64,000 nt of DNA from Eriocheir sinensis (GCF_024679095.1 NW_026111674.1:1-64000), one strand, 5' to 3'; counted from the first letter of the stretch, positions 23,571 to 34,219 are shown. Notes: generated by a model from the sequence alone, not told the origin. Numbers and translations: made by a program.

Positions 23571-24705
23571 GCCGCGGCGATGGTTCTGACTCACCTGCTT
23601 GGATGCGCCACAGGTGAAGGAGAGGTCAGGTCATAGAGGTCAGTTAACTTTCCTCTCCTCCCTTCCCCCACGACAATACTCTCTCCCCCAACCCCCTCAA
23701 GCGCCTCCAGGTCACCGCTGCAGATCATGTGAGGTTAGGGCTTAATGATACCGTCGTGTTGAAATACTCGTTGGGGACAAGACATATATCCTTCAGTTAA
23801 TTTTGTTGCTGTGCTTGTAATGAAGGAGAGGGAAGCAAGGTGAGGTGATTCAAACACTTTCCTCTTGCCTCAGGTGTTTGAAGGATGTTGAACAGGCAAC
23901 TTGAGGTGTTCCCACTCCTTCCTCTCTACCTGATATGTCTTATAATGATAATAAAAATATAGACCCATGAGTTTCAATGTTTAACGTGAGTGATATGAAA
24001 GGTGGAACAATCCTCGTCATGTCAGTTTATGAAAGTAGACATAGCAACCACACGTGAACAGGTTAGTTAGTATGAGATATATATTATTCGGAAGACTTTC
24101 GCGACAACATGGCAATCAAACGAAGCCCGCGAACCAATAATACATACGTGATTTCACTAGAATATTTGCCCTCATTAAAATTTCACTCCGGTGTGTGTTG
24201 AAACTCCATGTGCGCTGAAATGTGTTGAAAACTATGATATATTTCACCCACGGGGTCGGTGCTACATAATGCGACGACCTGTTAAGCTTGCAAAGGTCAC
24301 CGGCAGGACGTCAGGGACAAGGTATCACTAGTGTTGGCAGCTTGACGGGCTCTTGACACCACTCCCTTGACAAGACTAGTGAAAACAGAAACATGTACCC
24401 TATTATATATTTGTTTAGGTCCATAATTAACACGGCAGGTAAACTTAAAGCACCAAATAGCCGGGTAGGCAATAGAATCATGGTATACTTTTTTTCCTGC
24501 GTACCTGCGACTGATCAAGAGACGAACGCAAGTCTGGAAAAGTGGGAAAAGAGGACGGAAAAGATTGTCGGCATTTTTGCGAGGCATTGGGAGGAAGAGA
24601 CACGAAGTTAGCGAGTCGGGGGAACGAGGAGACGGTGGCCAGAAAAACGGAGGCGGAGTAGCGAAGAAAAATGACGCGAGGAAACAAATTGGGTCCAGGA
24701 AGGGA
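23570..24705. other. Mixed sequence, no gene recognised
   Basis: Ordinary sequence with the 23,713 repeat remnant. A 96-codon minus frame at 24,297-24,587 has a balanced composition but no motif I recognise and no flanking splice signals I trust, so it is not called. Confidence 0.5.
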
Positions 24706-24710
24706 AGGAG

Positions 24711-24770
24711 GTTTGTTAGCGGACGTAGAAATATCCGCCTCCTCTTTCTCCTTCCTCCTCCCCCTCTTAC
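24711..24770 (+). mobile_element. Dispersed segment copy 1 (TTTGTTAGCGGACGTAG family)
   Basis: GTTTGTTAGCGGACGTAG, AAATATCCGCCTCC, TCTTTCTCCTTCC and TCCTCC. A closely similar segment lies at 27,490-27,550, inside an unrelated tandem array. The flanks differ, so the roughly 50-60-bp segment was copied from place to place, possibly as a microsatellite-tailed mobile fragment. Confidence 0.5.
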
Positions 24771-24995
24771 TCTTCCTCTTCCACCTCCTCCTATTCTTCT
24801 TTCTCCTTTCTCCTCCTCCTTCTACATCTCACATCCTCTTCCTCTTCCTCCTTCTTCCTCCTCGTTCCCATCCTTGCCCGTATCCGCTTCATCCTACGTA
24901 CTTCTCCTCCTCTTCCCCGTCTCTTCATCCTCGTCCTCCTTGTCCTCCTCCTTCAGGTTCTTCCTCCTCCTTCTCCTCCTCTTTCTCCTCCCACC
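24740..24995 (+). repeat. TCC/CTT polypyrimidine tract
   Basis: Interrupted (TCC)n and (TTC)n over about 250 bp. Overlapping Ser/Leu/Pro frames are artefacts. Confidence 0.8.
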
Positions 24996-25345
24996 ATAGG
25001 CACAGGCTGGAAAGAAACGGAAAAGACGTGTTGAAACCGTGAAAAAACGGGGGAAAAAAACGTAAATATTATAGGAAAAAAAGAGACAAATATACATGTT
25101 TAAGATTAGAGAGAAAGAATTAATGCGGATATTTTTTTCCTCTACTCTATTATAAAAAAAAGGGTGAAAATAATAACACGCTTTTAATACATTTTCGTGA
25201 TTGGGGTAAAAGTGAATATATAAAATTGATGAAGGAAATAATAATAAGGAACAGGAAAACTATAAACGCGAGACTCCACACGTCAAGCATCACTCAAGCA
25301 TCTCGCCAAACGAAGAACTTAAGAACACCAAATGAGGTTAAGTTG

Positions 25346-25380
25346 GAGGAGGAGGAGGAGGAGGAGGAGGAGGAGGGAAG
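25346..25380 (+). repeat. (GGA)n microsatellite followed by A/G-rich tract
   Basis: About eleven GGA units. GAAAAG-type purine sequence continues to about 25,555. 24,996-25,345 is AT-rich mixed sequence without genes. Confidence 0.85.
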
Positions 25381-25593
25381 GAAAGAAGGCAGGAAGGAAT
25401 AAGGGAAAAATGTAGAAGAAGAAAATCAAGACGAAAAAGAAGAGCACGAGGGAAAAGAAGAAAAAAGAACGACAAAAAAAAGTAAGAAAAAGAAAAGAAA
25501 GAAGAAAAACAAGAAAAGAAGAAAAATAAGAAATCGAAGAAACAGAGAAGAAAAAGACTGATGGAGGACATGAATAAAGTGGAAAAAGAGGAG

Positions 25594-25595
<2 letters not shown>

Positions 25596-25647
<52 letters not shown>

Positions 25648-25795
25648 CACACACACACACAAAAACCCCAACCCAAACCCCTACCCAAACACTAACCCCC
25701 CCCACACAACCCCCCCCCCCCCCCCCTTACACACACACACACACACACACACACCCCCACCAACATCTATCACCCACACACCCACCCACACACTC
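25596..25795 (+). repeat. Compound (CA)n, C-rich and C17 low-complexity block
   Basis: (CA)n fills 25,598-25,660. CCCCAACCCAAACCCCTACCC-like sequence follows, then C17 at 25,710-25,726, a second (CA)n at 25,729-25,753 and CACCCACACACCC sequence. Alternating purine-pyrimidine runs and C-runs favour non-B DNA. Confidence 0.95.
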
Positions 25796-26490
25796 AGGTA
25801 CCAAGCAAGTGGTCAGGACTTACGTTGATACACAAGGCGCCACACTAAGCAGTTAAGACCATTGTTGCAGAATCAGCCATTGCAGTACGACTTGATTGGT
25901 TATGGTAATGTAGGGCGAAGAGTAAACACCAGCAGAAGGAGGAGGAGGAGGAGGAGGAGGAAGAGGAAGAGGAGCAGGAGGACCCTTTCACTATCAATAC
26001 CTGTGCGTTATCCTCCCCCATTCATTATCTGCACACCTTTGTCGAGTCTGCCACCACTGGGGACTCTCCTGAAGCTCGTGCCAGCCTTACGCACCTGGTA
26101 TCCTCCTCATTAATTCTGGATCATAATTAAAATGCCTGGCTCTCTTTCCCTGTGATGTATTCAGCTTCTATCGCCTTCCAAGAGGAGCTCCTGCCCGTAA
26201 AAGAGACTTGATCCCCTCCCCGCCCTCTCATTACAAGGGGTCGTCGCTGCTGACACTAAAAGCCTCTCCGGGGAACGCGATCTTTTTTCCCGTCGGTAGA
26301 TTTTTTTATTTAATTGGTCTTACGCGAAGAGAGAACCAACCGGACTCGAGGTGCACGTGATGGTGGGTCTTTGGCGGCTGCTGGAGGAGGAAGAGGAAGA
26401 GGAGGAGGAGGTGGAGGAGGGATGAGTGTTCGTCCTTGTGTTGTGGGGTGAGTTGATGTCTGGCTCTTCGTAATTGGTCGGTGCTGACAA
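25795..26490. other. Mixed sequence with short (GGA)n runs
   Basis: GGA repeats lie at about 25,938-25,980 and 26,382-26,420. The remainder is non-repetitive, and no gene is recognised. Confidence 0.5.
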
Positions 26491-26705
26491 TGGGTGGAGG
26501 GAAGGAAAGGAGGAAGGATAGAAGGATTAATGCAAACTACGAAGGAAGGGAGGAAGAAATTATGCAAGTTACGAGAGAAGGAAGAAAGGAAGGAAGGAAG
26601 GGAGGGTGGAGGGAAAGAGGGAAGGAGACAGGGAGAAGAAAGACAAGAAGTTAAAAAAAAAATAAGAGAGGAAGGAAAATAAAAAGGAAGATACAAGGAA
26701 GGAAA
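26490..26705 (+). repeat. Polypurine (GGAA-rich) tract
   Basis: GGAAGGAAAGGAGGAAGG and AAGGAAGGAAGG blocks. T-runs follow at 26,905-26,960 in AT-rich sequence. Confidence 0.75.
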
Positions 26706-27089
26706 TGGTTGACGGTATTAAAAAAACCCCTTGTATCGTCTGTTGGTTCCCTTTAAATGTCTCTCCATCACGATCTTCCTTTAAAAATAGAGAACATGTA
26801 AAAAAAAATAGCTCGGTAAACATATATACATAGTCACGTTAATAGACAGATAGACAAATTAATGTGATGTATGTATAAAATCTATCTTCATGAAACTTAT
26901 GCTGTTTTTTTTTTTTTCCTTTTTCCTCGCTCTTTTTTTTTCTTTTTTTTTTTTTTTTTGCTGTATTGGTCATGTTTAGCTGATGCGAGTTCATTGATTT
27001 GGTTTCGAAATGTTTATGTATGATCCTGGAATTTCAATATCTCGTAATTCTGCCGCGCTGGGAATTCGCTTATTTTTATTTTTATTATT

Positions 27090-27685
27090 ATTATTATTCC
27101 AGTTTGATATTTCGTTTTCATAATTATACAAGCTCCTAGGTGAAAAAAAAAACGTGATTAGTAAAAACTTATATATAATTAATTATATTGTAGGTTTCAG
27201 TTCAGTCGGGTCGCGGTGTTCATTCCGGTTTGATATTTTGTTTTCAAATTTACAAGGTCAAAAAATGAAAAAAATAAGATGATTAGCAGTAATTTACATA
27301 TAACTAATTTACTACAGTGTTGGTCCCAGTCTATTCCAGTCACTTTTTACTCCAGTCTGATGTTTTGTTTACAGTTTATAGGCTCAAAAATAAAAATAAA
27401 AAAAATAAAAGATGATTTGCAGTAGCTTATGTACAATTAATTATCTGTTGTGTAGATTTTAGCTCAGTCCTTCCACTTATTTTCATTCCAGTTTGTTAGC
27501 AGACGTAGAAATATCCACCTCCTCTTTATCCTTCCTCCTCCTCCTCTTCCTCTTCCTCCTCATCCTCTTCCTTATAATTTGTTTCCAAGTTTACAAGCTG
27601 AATGATGAAAAAAAAGCTTAATTACCAATAACTTACAGATAATCAGCTTTCAGTCAGTGAGGTTAGTTCTGTGGTCATGGTCAGA
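27090..27685 (+). repeat. Degenerate minisatellite, about 128-bp unit, 4 copies, one interrupted
   Basis: Unit blocks: ATTCCAGTTTGATATTTTG, TTTCCAAGTTTACAAGCT, A-run, GATTAGCAGTAACTTA and TATAATTAATTA. Copies begin near 27,097, 27,223, 27,350 and 27,486. The fourth copy is split at 27,492-27,570 by the dispersed TTTGTTAGCAGACGTAG segment and its TCC tail, then resumes at TTATAATTTG. Confidence 0.8.
27491..27570 (+). mobile_element. Dispersed segment copy 2, inserted in the 128-bp array
   Basis: GTTTGTTAGCAGACGTAG, AAATATCCACCTCC and TCTTTATCC, ending in a TCC/TTCC-rich tail. It matches 24,711-24,770 with few differences and interrupts the fourth unit of the surrounding tandem array, so it is younger than the array. 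Confidence 0.55.
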
Positions 27686-27704
27686 GCTCTAAGAGTGTGA
27701 AAAA

Positions 27705-28030
27705 AAATCAACATTCCCGGTATAGAAGGAGAAAAAAAATCTACGAGAAAGAAAAATCTACATTCCCAGTATAGAACGAAAAAAAAATCTACATTCCCAG
27801 TATAGAACGAAAAAAAAATCTACATTCCCAGTATAGAACGAAAAAAAAATCTACATTCCCAGTATAGAACGAAAAAAAAATCTACATTCTCAGTATAGAA
27901 CGAAAAAAAAAAGAACATTCCCGGTATACAAACGAGAAAAGAAAAATGTACATTCCCGGTATAGAAAAAAAAACTACATTCACGGTATAGAATAAAAAAA
28001 AAATACATTCCCGGCATAGAACAAGAAAAA
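27705..28030 (+). repeat. Minisatellite, about 30-bp unit, about 9 copies
   Basis: The unit is A8-9, TCTACATTCCCAGTATAGAA, CG. The central copies (27,761-27,900) are almost identical at 30-bp spacing. The outer copies (27,714; 27,910-28,025) are more diverged. The minus frame reads Phe-rich strings and is an artefact. Confidence 0.93.
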
Positions 28031-28275
28031 GTTAAAAAAAATCAGTCCCGCATTATTAGAATCTCCATAAATACAGAAAGTTGTACGTAACCGAATCCAC
28101 CGGCGTAAAATATCGTCAATTACATTCGGTAAGATAATGGAAATTAGATGCCGAAAGTAATTGGAAACTAATTGGTTCCTCTACATAAAAAGCTTCATCA
28201 CAGAGCAGCGGCGTTTATGATTTTTAGGGGAGTTAAAATATTGGCCACTTCGGTCCTGTTTTAAAAAGTGGGGAA
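28030..28275. other. Mixed AT-rich sequence
   Basis: Short non-repetitive interval between two unrelated minisatellites. No gene is recognised. Confidence 0.5.
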
Positions 28276-28277
28276 AT

Positions 28278-28640
28278 AAACACGAATTTATTGATTGTAG
28301 AAAAAGAAATGACTAACAGAAAAATATCGATCAAAGGAAAAGAAATAACATACATGACTTTATTGATTGCGGAAAAAGAAATAATACACAGAAATTTATC
28401 GATAGAAGGAAGAAAAATGACATACGCGAATTTATTGATTGTAGAAAAAAATAATTGATAGAAAAATATTGATCGAAGGAAGAAAAATAACACACAACTT
28501 TATTGATTGTATAAAAAGATAAAAAAAATACACAAAAATATATTGACCGGGGGAAAAGAAATAATAATATACAAAAAATTCATTGAGCGTAGAAAAATAA
28601 ATAATGACATACAGAAATTTATCGATCGCAGAAATCAAAT
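28278..28640 (+). repeat. Minisatellite, about 36-bp unit in 72-bp dimers, about 10 units
   Basis: Alternating units: TTTATTGATTGTAGAAAAAG and AATATCGATCGAAGGAAG, each followed by AAATAACATACA. TTTATTGATT recurs near 28,288, 28,360, 28,432 and 28,500 with the other unit between. This is a two-step repeat hierarchy. Confidence 0.85.
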
Positions 28641-28791
28641 AATACTAATAACACTTTAAATGGAAGATGATAGCCGTCCTTGCTCTTACTAATACTTGAC
28701 GAGATCTTGTTTATTGGTGATGGAAGGGAGAGGGCGTTCGTCTTCTGGCCAGTCAATGAATCACGTCAGGAAGGTAGATTTTAAGGGGGTG

Positions 28792-28795
<4 letters not shown>

Positions 28796-28861
<66 letters not shown>
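28796..28861 (+). repeat. (GT)n microsatellite
   Basis: About 32 GT units with one T insertion near 28,844. C-rich pyrimidine sequence follows to 29,010. Confidence 0.95.
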
Positions 28862-28864
28862 ACC

Positions 28865-29172
28865 CAAACCACCATATATACATTGTTCCCCTCCTTGTAA
28901 CTCACTCTTCTTCCCTTCACTCCCATATTCCCCATTGTTATCCGCCCTTCCTCATTCATACCCCCTCCTCCCCCCCTTCTCCCCCCACCCACCCCCTTGC
29001 CCCCTGCCCCTACTGTCAGCCTCAGCAACATGACGCACATTCAATATTTAGCGGGATGCGAACCCTTCCTTTCCGCCCCTCTCCTCACGTCCCTTCCGCC
29101 TCGCCTCGGGTCACGTCGACGCGAGGCACCGCGACGATGAAGACCATGAATTAACCGATGACCGCAAGGCTT

Positions 29173-29205
<33 letters not shown>

Positions 29206-29540
29206 GAGAGAGAGCAATGTACTCCATACTTACATTCACTATAAAATGACGAAAATGAACGTTATAACAAGACCACAAGAATAACTAACTAACCTAACCA
29301 ACCTACCTGTAAATCTACCTGCAACTCTACCTCACCTGAATACCCTGCCATCTACGGAAGGGAACAATTTTCATCAATGTTCCATATACCTGAGGACGAT
29401 CGCGCAGGTAAAGACGTTTAATTACATGTGGTGGATTCAGGGACAGGTGAAGCCGCTTACCTGTGCCACTGCTCGTTAAGACTCGTACAGGTATTGCCCA
29501 GGTATACCGTCCTGTGCTCCGTCATTGCACTGTTGTAGAG
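28865..29540. other. Mixed sequence with (GA)n at 29,173-29,214
   Basis: A CCCCTCCTCC patch occupies 28,960-29,010. (GA)n with one GC interruption lies at 29,173-29,214. ACTAACTAACCTAACCAACC at about 29,283-29,303 is another AACCT-type patch. CACCTG/CAGGTG words are frequent at 29,305-29,510. No gene is recognised. Confidence 0.55.
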
Positions 29541-29544
29541 AGGA

Positions 29545-29975
29545 ACAAATGACTGGAGGACGAACGGCAGAGAGGGAAAGAGAGAGGTAGAAGAAGGGAA
29601 GGAAAAGGTATGAAAAGAAGGAAGAAAAAGAAAGTAAATGGGGAAAGGGAGATGGGAAGGTAGGAAAGGGGGATGATAAGGGAGGAAAAAGGGGGTTAGA
29701 AGGGAGGGAAGGCAGGTGAGTAGGTAGGAAGAGAGGTGAGAAGGGAGAAAGGAGAGTGGAAAGGTAATGAGGGAGGTGATCAGGGAGAGAAGGTAGGAAG
29801 GGAGGAAGGTGTGGAGGGAGGGAAAGGTGAAAGAGGAGGGAGGGAGGTGATCAGGGAGAAAAGGTAGGAAGGGAAGGGAAAAGGGAGAAAGCTGTGGAGG
29901 GAGGGAAAAGTGAGAGAGGAGGGAGGGAGGTGAAGGGTTGAAGGAGGGGGTTAGGAGGGAGGGGGAGCAGGTGCA
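29545..29975 (+). repeat. Polypurine tract with internal duplication of about 75-100 bp
   Basis: GGAAGG/GGAGGG-rich. The segment GAGGTGATCAGGGAGA followed by AAGGTAGGAAGGGA occurs near 29,772 and 29,846, and GTGGAGGGAGGGAAA occurs near 29,811 and 29,892. It is nearly free of pyrimidines apart from isolated T. Confidence 0.8.
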
Positions 29976-30079
29976 TCACACACAGTCAGTCAATTAAGGG
30001 AGGAATTAGGGGGGACTATGCAAATATATTCCTGAGTCGAGAACGGTAGACAAATAATAGATTGAGCGATTACCTCTAC

Positions 30080-30450
30080 CTGAGATACCCCCTCCCCCTC
30101 CTCCTCATCCTCCTCCTCCTCCTCCTCCTCTTCTTCCTCCTCTTCTTCTTCCTCCTTTTTCTCTCTATTTCCTTCCATTTTCCTTCCTTTTACTTCCCAA
30201 ATTTTTCTTCCCTTTTTTCTATAGTTGTTTTCTTTCATTTCCTATCTCACTTTTTCTGCCTTTCTTCTTTCTTTTCTTCCTTTCTTCTTTCCCCTATCCC
30301 TTCTTCCTTCACGAATCTTTCTATCCCTTTCTTTTTTACTCTATTTATCTATCTATCTATCTATCTCACCGCCATTCTATTCCTTATACATTTCCTCCAT
30401 CCATAATCCTTTCTTCTTTTATTTCCCTCACTTGCTCTTTTAACTTCTTC
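30080..30450 (+). repeat. Polypyrimidine tract with (TCC)n and (CTAT)n
   Basis: (TCC)n at about 30,097-30,130, TTCTTCC blocks, then (CTAT)n at 30,342-30,366. Open frames are artefacts. Confidence 0.8.
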
Positions 30451-30694
30451 CCTGAGTCTCCCTTACCCACCTGATGTTCTTACCTTGTAGCGCACCTGCC
30501 TTAGCGGAGTATCCCCCCAGATTTATCTGGATAAAGTAAAGGTGTTGTATCCTTGGCTCTTTTAAAGGAGTGGATTCTCTTTATTTTCGCACTGAAGCGG
30601 TTTTGTGGGCGGGTTGTTTTCCTTGGGTCTGAGAATGGATGCTGGGGAGGAAACTCTACGGATCGTCTCTCTTCCTCCTTCCAGCACTGAATGT

Positions 30695-31100
30695 ATGTAT
30701 CTTACCTGTTTGACTGTGGTGATTAAAGGAACAGTGTAGATTAGGTATTGAAGGTTTCTGAATGTGTCAACGTATGGGTGGGTAGGTGGAAGATGCATTT
30801 GCCCCCCCTCTCTCGCTCCTCTCACCTCCTCCTCCTGTTTATGATCTTACCTTTTTGACTGAGGTGATTAAAGGAACAGCGGATATTAGGTATAGAAGAT
30901 TTCTGAATGTAGGTGTCATCGTATAGGTGGGTAGGTGGAAGATGTATTTCCTCCCCTCTCCCACTTCTCTCACTTCCTCCTCTTCCTCCTCTCTATCATC
31001 TTCCCTTTTTAACTGAGGTGATTAAAGGTACAGAAGGTATTGAAGATTTCTGAATGCATAGGAGTTATTGTGTGGGTTCACTGGTGGGTTTGGTTATATA
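30695..31100 (+). repeat. Minisatellite, about 150-bp unit, 3 copies
   Basis: Unit order: TCTTACCTTTTTGACTGAGG, TGATTAAAGGAACAG, ATTAGGTAT-GAAGATTTCTG, AATGTAGG, GGTGGGTAGGTGGAAGATG, then a CTCCTCC block. GATTAAAGG recurs at 30,721, 30,866 and 31,020. Confidence 0.88.
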
Positions 31101-31360
31101 TGTTCCCCTCATCTCACTCCCCGAACTCCTCCTCTTCATAATTTTCTAACTAAACTCCTTGTGATAAACTATTCCCTCTCAAATTCGTACGTAGGAGTGG
31201 AGTACAACGGGACTTTTTTCCTCTACATAGCTCGTGGTTGGGAGTCTTTCTCGTTGAAATGTCACTGGTTTCTTTATATTATCGGGTCTGTGTGTGTTCA
31301 ATCATCGGTGTTTGTCTGTATACGAGATCATCAGGACCTATACTCTGTGCTTCTTTTTAT
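31100..31360. other. Mixed sequence, no gene recognised
   Basis: The plus frame crossing 31,068-31,439 begins inside the preceding minisatellite and ends in the retroposon-like tail, so it is not a gene. Confidence 0.55.
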
Positions 31361-31425
31361 AGGAGCAGTGATTAACGGTCTTTTTTGTATTTTTTTTCCA
31401 TTCCTTTACTGTAAAAAAATTAAGG
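31360..31425 (+). mobile_element. SINE-like tail, diverged (family copy C)
   Basis: TTTATAGGAGCAGTGATTAA, CGGTCTTTTTT, a T-run, TTCCTTTACTGT and A7. The block order matches copies at 5,690 and 42,780, but the central CCCTTGAGCTG block is missing or decayed. Confidence 0.35.
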
Positions 31426-31444
31426 CAGAACACCGATAGAACGC

Positions 31445-31965
31445 ATCTCACCTGAATATCTATCAAGTAATTATAAAAAAAACATAATATCATTCCCTCG
31501 TCTGTTCTGTCATTTGGGGACTCCCTGTGTATGAAACCGTATGGACTTAAAGGGCGGCAAAACTTCGATAAACTTCACCTCACCTGAATATCTACCAAGT
31601 AATTAGCAAAAACGTGTCACCATTCCTTTGTTTCGTTTCCTTGAGCTTATGTGTATATCCGCGTATGTTCTGTCATTTGGGATTCTCTGTGTATGAAACC
31701 GTAAGAACTTAAAAGGCGACAAAACCTCGATAAACCTCACCTCACCTGAATATGTATCAAGTAATTAGAAAAAAAAAACAATACCATTCCCTCGTCTCGT
31801 TTCCTGGAGCTTATGTTTATGTCCGCGTATGTTCTCTCATTGGGGATTCTCTGTGTATGAAACCGCTAAAACTTCGATAAACTGCACCTCACCTGAATAT
31901 GTAGCAAATAATTAGCAAAAACGTAACACTATTCCTTTGTTTCGTTTCCCGGCGCTCATGTTTAC
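31445..31965 (+). repeat. Minisatellite, about 132-162-bp unit, 4 copies
   Basis: Unit: CTCACCTGAATATGTATCAA, GTAATTAGCAAAAACG, ATTCCCTCGTCTCGTTTCC, GAGCTTATG, CCGCGTATGTTCTGTCATTT, GGGATTCTCTGTGTATGAAA and AACTTCGATAAAC. CACCTGAATAT recurs at 31,449, 31,581, 31,743 and 31,890. Length differences come from loss of the GAGCTTATG part or a second segment. Confidence 0.9.
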
Positions 31966-32240
31966 GCTACGCTAATCCAAACATGCGTTATTCTGGCGCC
32001 GGAAATAAAACACCTGATGACTCATTATATCGCCATGGATCAGGTTCTAAATATTCGGCCGAGTTTTTCATATTCCTTAACAGGTAATTAGCCGGTGCCG
32101 TCCCTCAGCCGAGTCTATAAGGACAGGTAAAATCTCGGAACTAATTATACAGAGCAACATCATTCAGCCACCTTTTGCGTTACTCTCGGAAAACACGACG
32201 GAATTAATAACACGTCGCCCCTGGGAGTACGTGAGGTGAT
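31965..32240. other. Mixed sequence
   Basis: Non-repetitive. A CTTAACAGGTAATTAG element at 32,076-32,091 resembles a weak juxtaposed acceptor-donor site. No gene is recognised. Confidence 0.45.
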
Positions 32241-32244
32241 AAAC

Positions 32245-33135
32245 AGGTGAGAAAAGCAGGTACGAAGGAGGCAGGTAAGGTAGGACGCCACACACTGAAA
32301 AGGAGGGAGAAGAGGAAGACATGATCACAAGAAATAAACGTAGGAGAGTGTACAGAAAATGAGAGAAAGGATCTGGATGAAAAGGAAAGATCAGAAAAGG
32401 AGGAAGAAGAGGAAGACATGATCACAAGAAATAAACGTAGGAGTGTGGACAGAAGACGAGAGAAGAGAACTGGATGAAACGGAATGATCAGAAAAGGAGG
32501 AAGAAGAAGAAGAAAAAAACGATCACAAGAAACGAACGCGAAATTGTGAGAGTAAACAGAAAACGAGAGAAAGGAATGAGATGAAAAAGGAAGATCAGAA
32601 AATGAGAAAAAAAAGGAAGAGGCAAGCGATAGTGAACAGAAAATAATGAAAGAAAAGAACAGGATGAAAAAGAAAGAATCAGAAAAATGAGAAACATCAA
32701 AAGATCGACCTCAAGAAAGAGAAGAAGGAAATCAAAAAGAGGCTTGTAAGAGAACTTCTGGTAACAAGGAGGTGAGGTGAGGAGGGAAGGCGAAGAAGAG
32801 AGGAAAATAGGTGTGAGAAAAAGAAGTTACAGAAGAAAACAGACAAAAGGAAAGAGGAAAGAAAGAGAGAAGAGAGAACCAGATAGAGGCGAAAAGGAGA
32901 GGGAAATAGGTGAAAAAGAGAAGAAATTGCCGGGAAAAGTTACAGAAAAGCGAAAAAGGAAAGAAAGAGAGAAGCAGAAAGAGACGAAAAAGGAGACGGG
33001 AAATTGGTGAGAAAGAAAATAAGTTGCCGGGAAAAGATACAGAAAAGCGAAAAAGGAAAGAATGAGGGAAGTATAAGGCAGAGGCAAGAGGAGGAGGAGC
33101 AGGAAGAGGAGGAGGATTAGGAGAAAAGAGAAGGT
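32245..33135 (+). repeat. Polypurine tract holding two tandem arrays with units of about 97 bp
   Basis: First array (about 32,300-32,650): GATCACAAGAAATAAACG, TAGGAG, GTGGACAGAAGACGAGAG, TGGATGAAA and GATCAGAAAAGGAGGAAG, recurring at 32,323, 32,420 and 32,521. Second array (about 32,800-33,065): TTGCCGGGAAAAG, TACAGAAAAGCG, AAAAAGGAAAGAAAGAGAG and GGAAAT-GGTGA, with exact anchors at 32,927 and 33,024. Both are purine-rich on plus. Confidence 0.8.
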
Positions 33136-33300
33136 ATACGAGTAAGACTTCAACATATAACCAGGAGTTTCCGAGGCCGCTAACACGAGCCACACACACA
33201 CGAGGATATGCTTCAAATTTTTGTGTCGCAAGTCTTCGCCGCGGCCACAAAACATGAGACGAGGAGGAAGACGAACCAGCTAAGGAGGAGAAAAAAAGAG
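33135..33300. other. Short mixed interval
   Basis: Contains GAGTTTCCGAGGCCGC and CACACACACGAGG. No gene is recognised. Confidence 0.4.
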
Positions 33301-33570
33301 GAGGAAGGTGTCAGGGATTTTTAGCCTCGGAAATAAAGAAGTAAAGTAAAAGAAAGTTGACGGACCAGAATGTGAAAGAAAACACAATAAACGGAATAAT
33401 GAAGAAGAGAAAAACGATAAGTACCCATAAAATAAAATACTAAAAGGAAGGTGTCAGGGGTTTTTAGTCATGGAAATATAAAGGTAAAGAAATATAGGAA
33501 GCTGACGAAGAAAAAATATGAAAGAAAACCCAATTAATGGAATGATGAAAATAATTATGTCGTGTATGAG
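33300..33570 (+). repeat. Two-copy tandem duplication, 143-bp period
   Basis: GAAGGTGTCAGGG, TTTTTAG, GGAAATA, then TGAAAGAAAAC, CAAT and GGAAT-ATGAA occur from 33,303 and again from 33,446. Confidence 0.8.
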
Positions 33571-33734
33571 AATATGAATGAAACAAAGAGAGAAAAACAA
33601 TGAAATGGAAGTTATAATGACTCCAAAAATGAACTACTAGAAAATAACATACCCGTAATAAGTTAAAGCTTAGCAAAATTTGTATCGAGAAACTGTAAAG
33701 GAAAGAGCAAGCAAGCAAGGTCATGTAAACTAAA

Positions 33735-34170
33735 GAAAATATAGAAGAGAGAAATAGAAGAAAAAAAAGAAAACACTCGACCATACACAAGCATATAGTG
33801 TAAAGATACAGAAAATAGATCAAAAGAAAAACAAAAATTACAGAAAAATAAATAATACAAAGAAATGGAAGAAAAAGAAGAAAATACTCGGTCATACAGA
33901 AGCATATAGTGTAAAGACATAAAAAAATAGATAAAAAGAAAACAGAAATTACAGAAAAAGAAATAATACTACAAAGCAGACACAATGGATAATAACACTC
34001 GAAATAATACAGATACAAAAGAATACAAATAATATAAATACAAATAAAAATAAAACAAATAAAAATACATATACAAAAATAGAAATACAAATAGAAATAA
34101 TATAAATACAAATACATATAAAAATGATACAAATACAAATACAAAAGAAATAATACAAATAAACGAAATA
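33735..34170 (+). repeat. A-rich tandem repeats (about 111-bp unit, then ATACAAAT-type short repeat)
   Basis: CATAC-AAGCATATAGTGTAAAG recurs near 33,781 and 33,896, with ACAGAAA-TACAGAAAAA-AAATAATAC between. From about 34,010 to 34,165 irregular AATACAAATA words dominate. Confidence 0.75.
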
Positions 34171-34219
34171 AACTCAACGCTTCGGAAATCAATCTCACTC
34201 AATTAAAGAGATGACGTGT

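Noticed and set aside
24297..24587. 96-codon minus-strand gene
   Set aside because: Balanced composition but no recognisable domain, no splice sites and a length expected by chance.
27705..28640. CRISPR-like array of regularly spaced repeats
   Set aside because: Repeats are contiguous tandem units without unique spacers, in a eukaryotic sequence.
32060..32092. Second recursive-splice-like site (TTTTTCATATTCCTTAACAG/GTAATT)
   Set aside because: The pyrimidine tract is interrupted and GTAATT is a weak donor; far weaker than 46,602-46,636.
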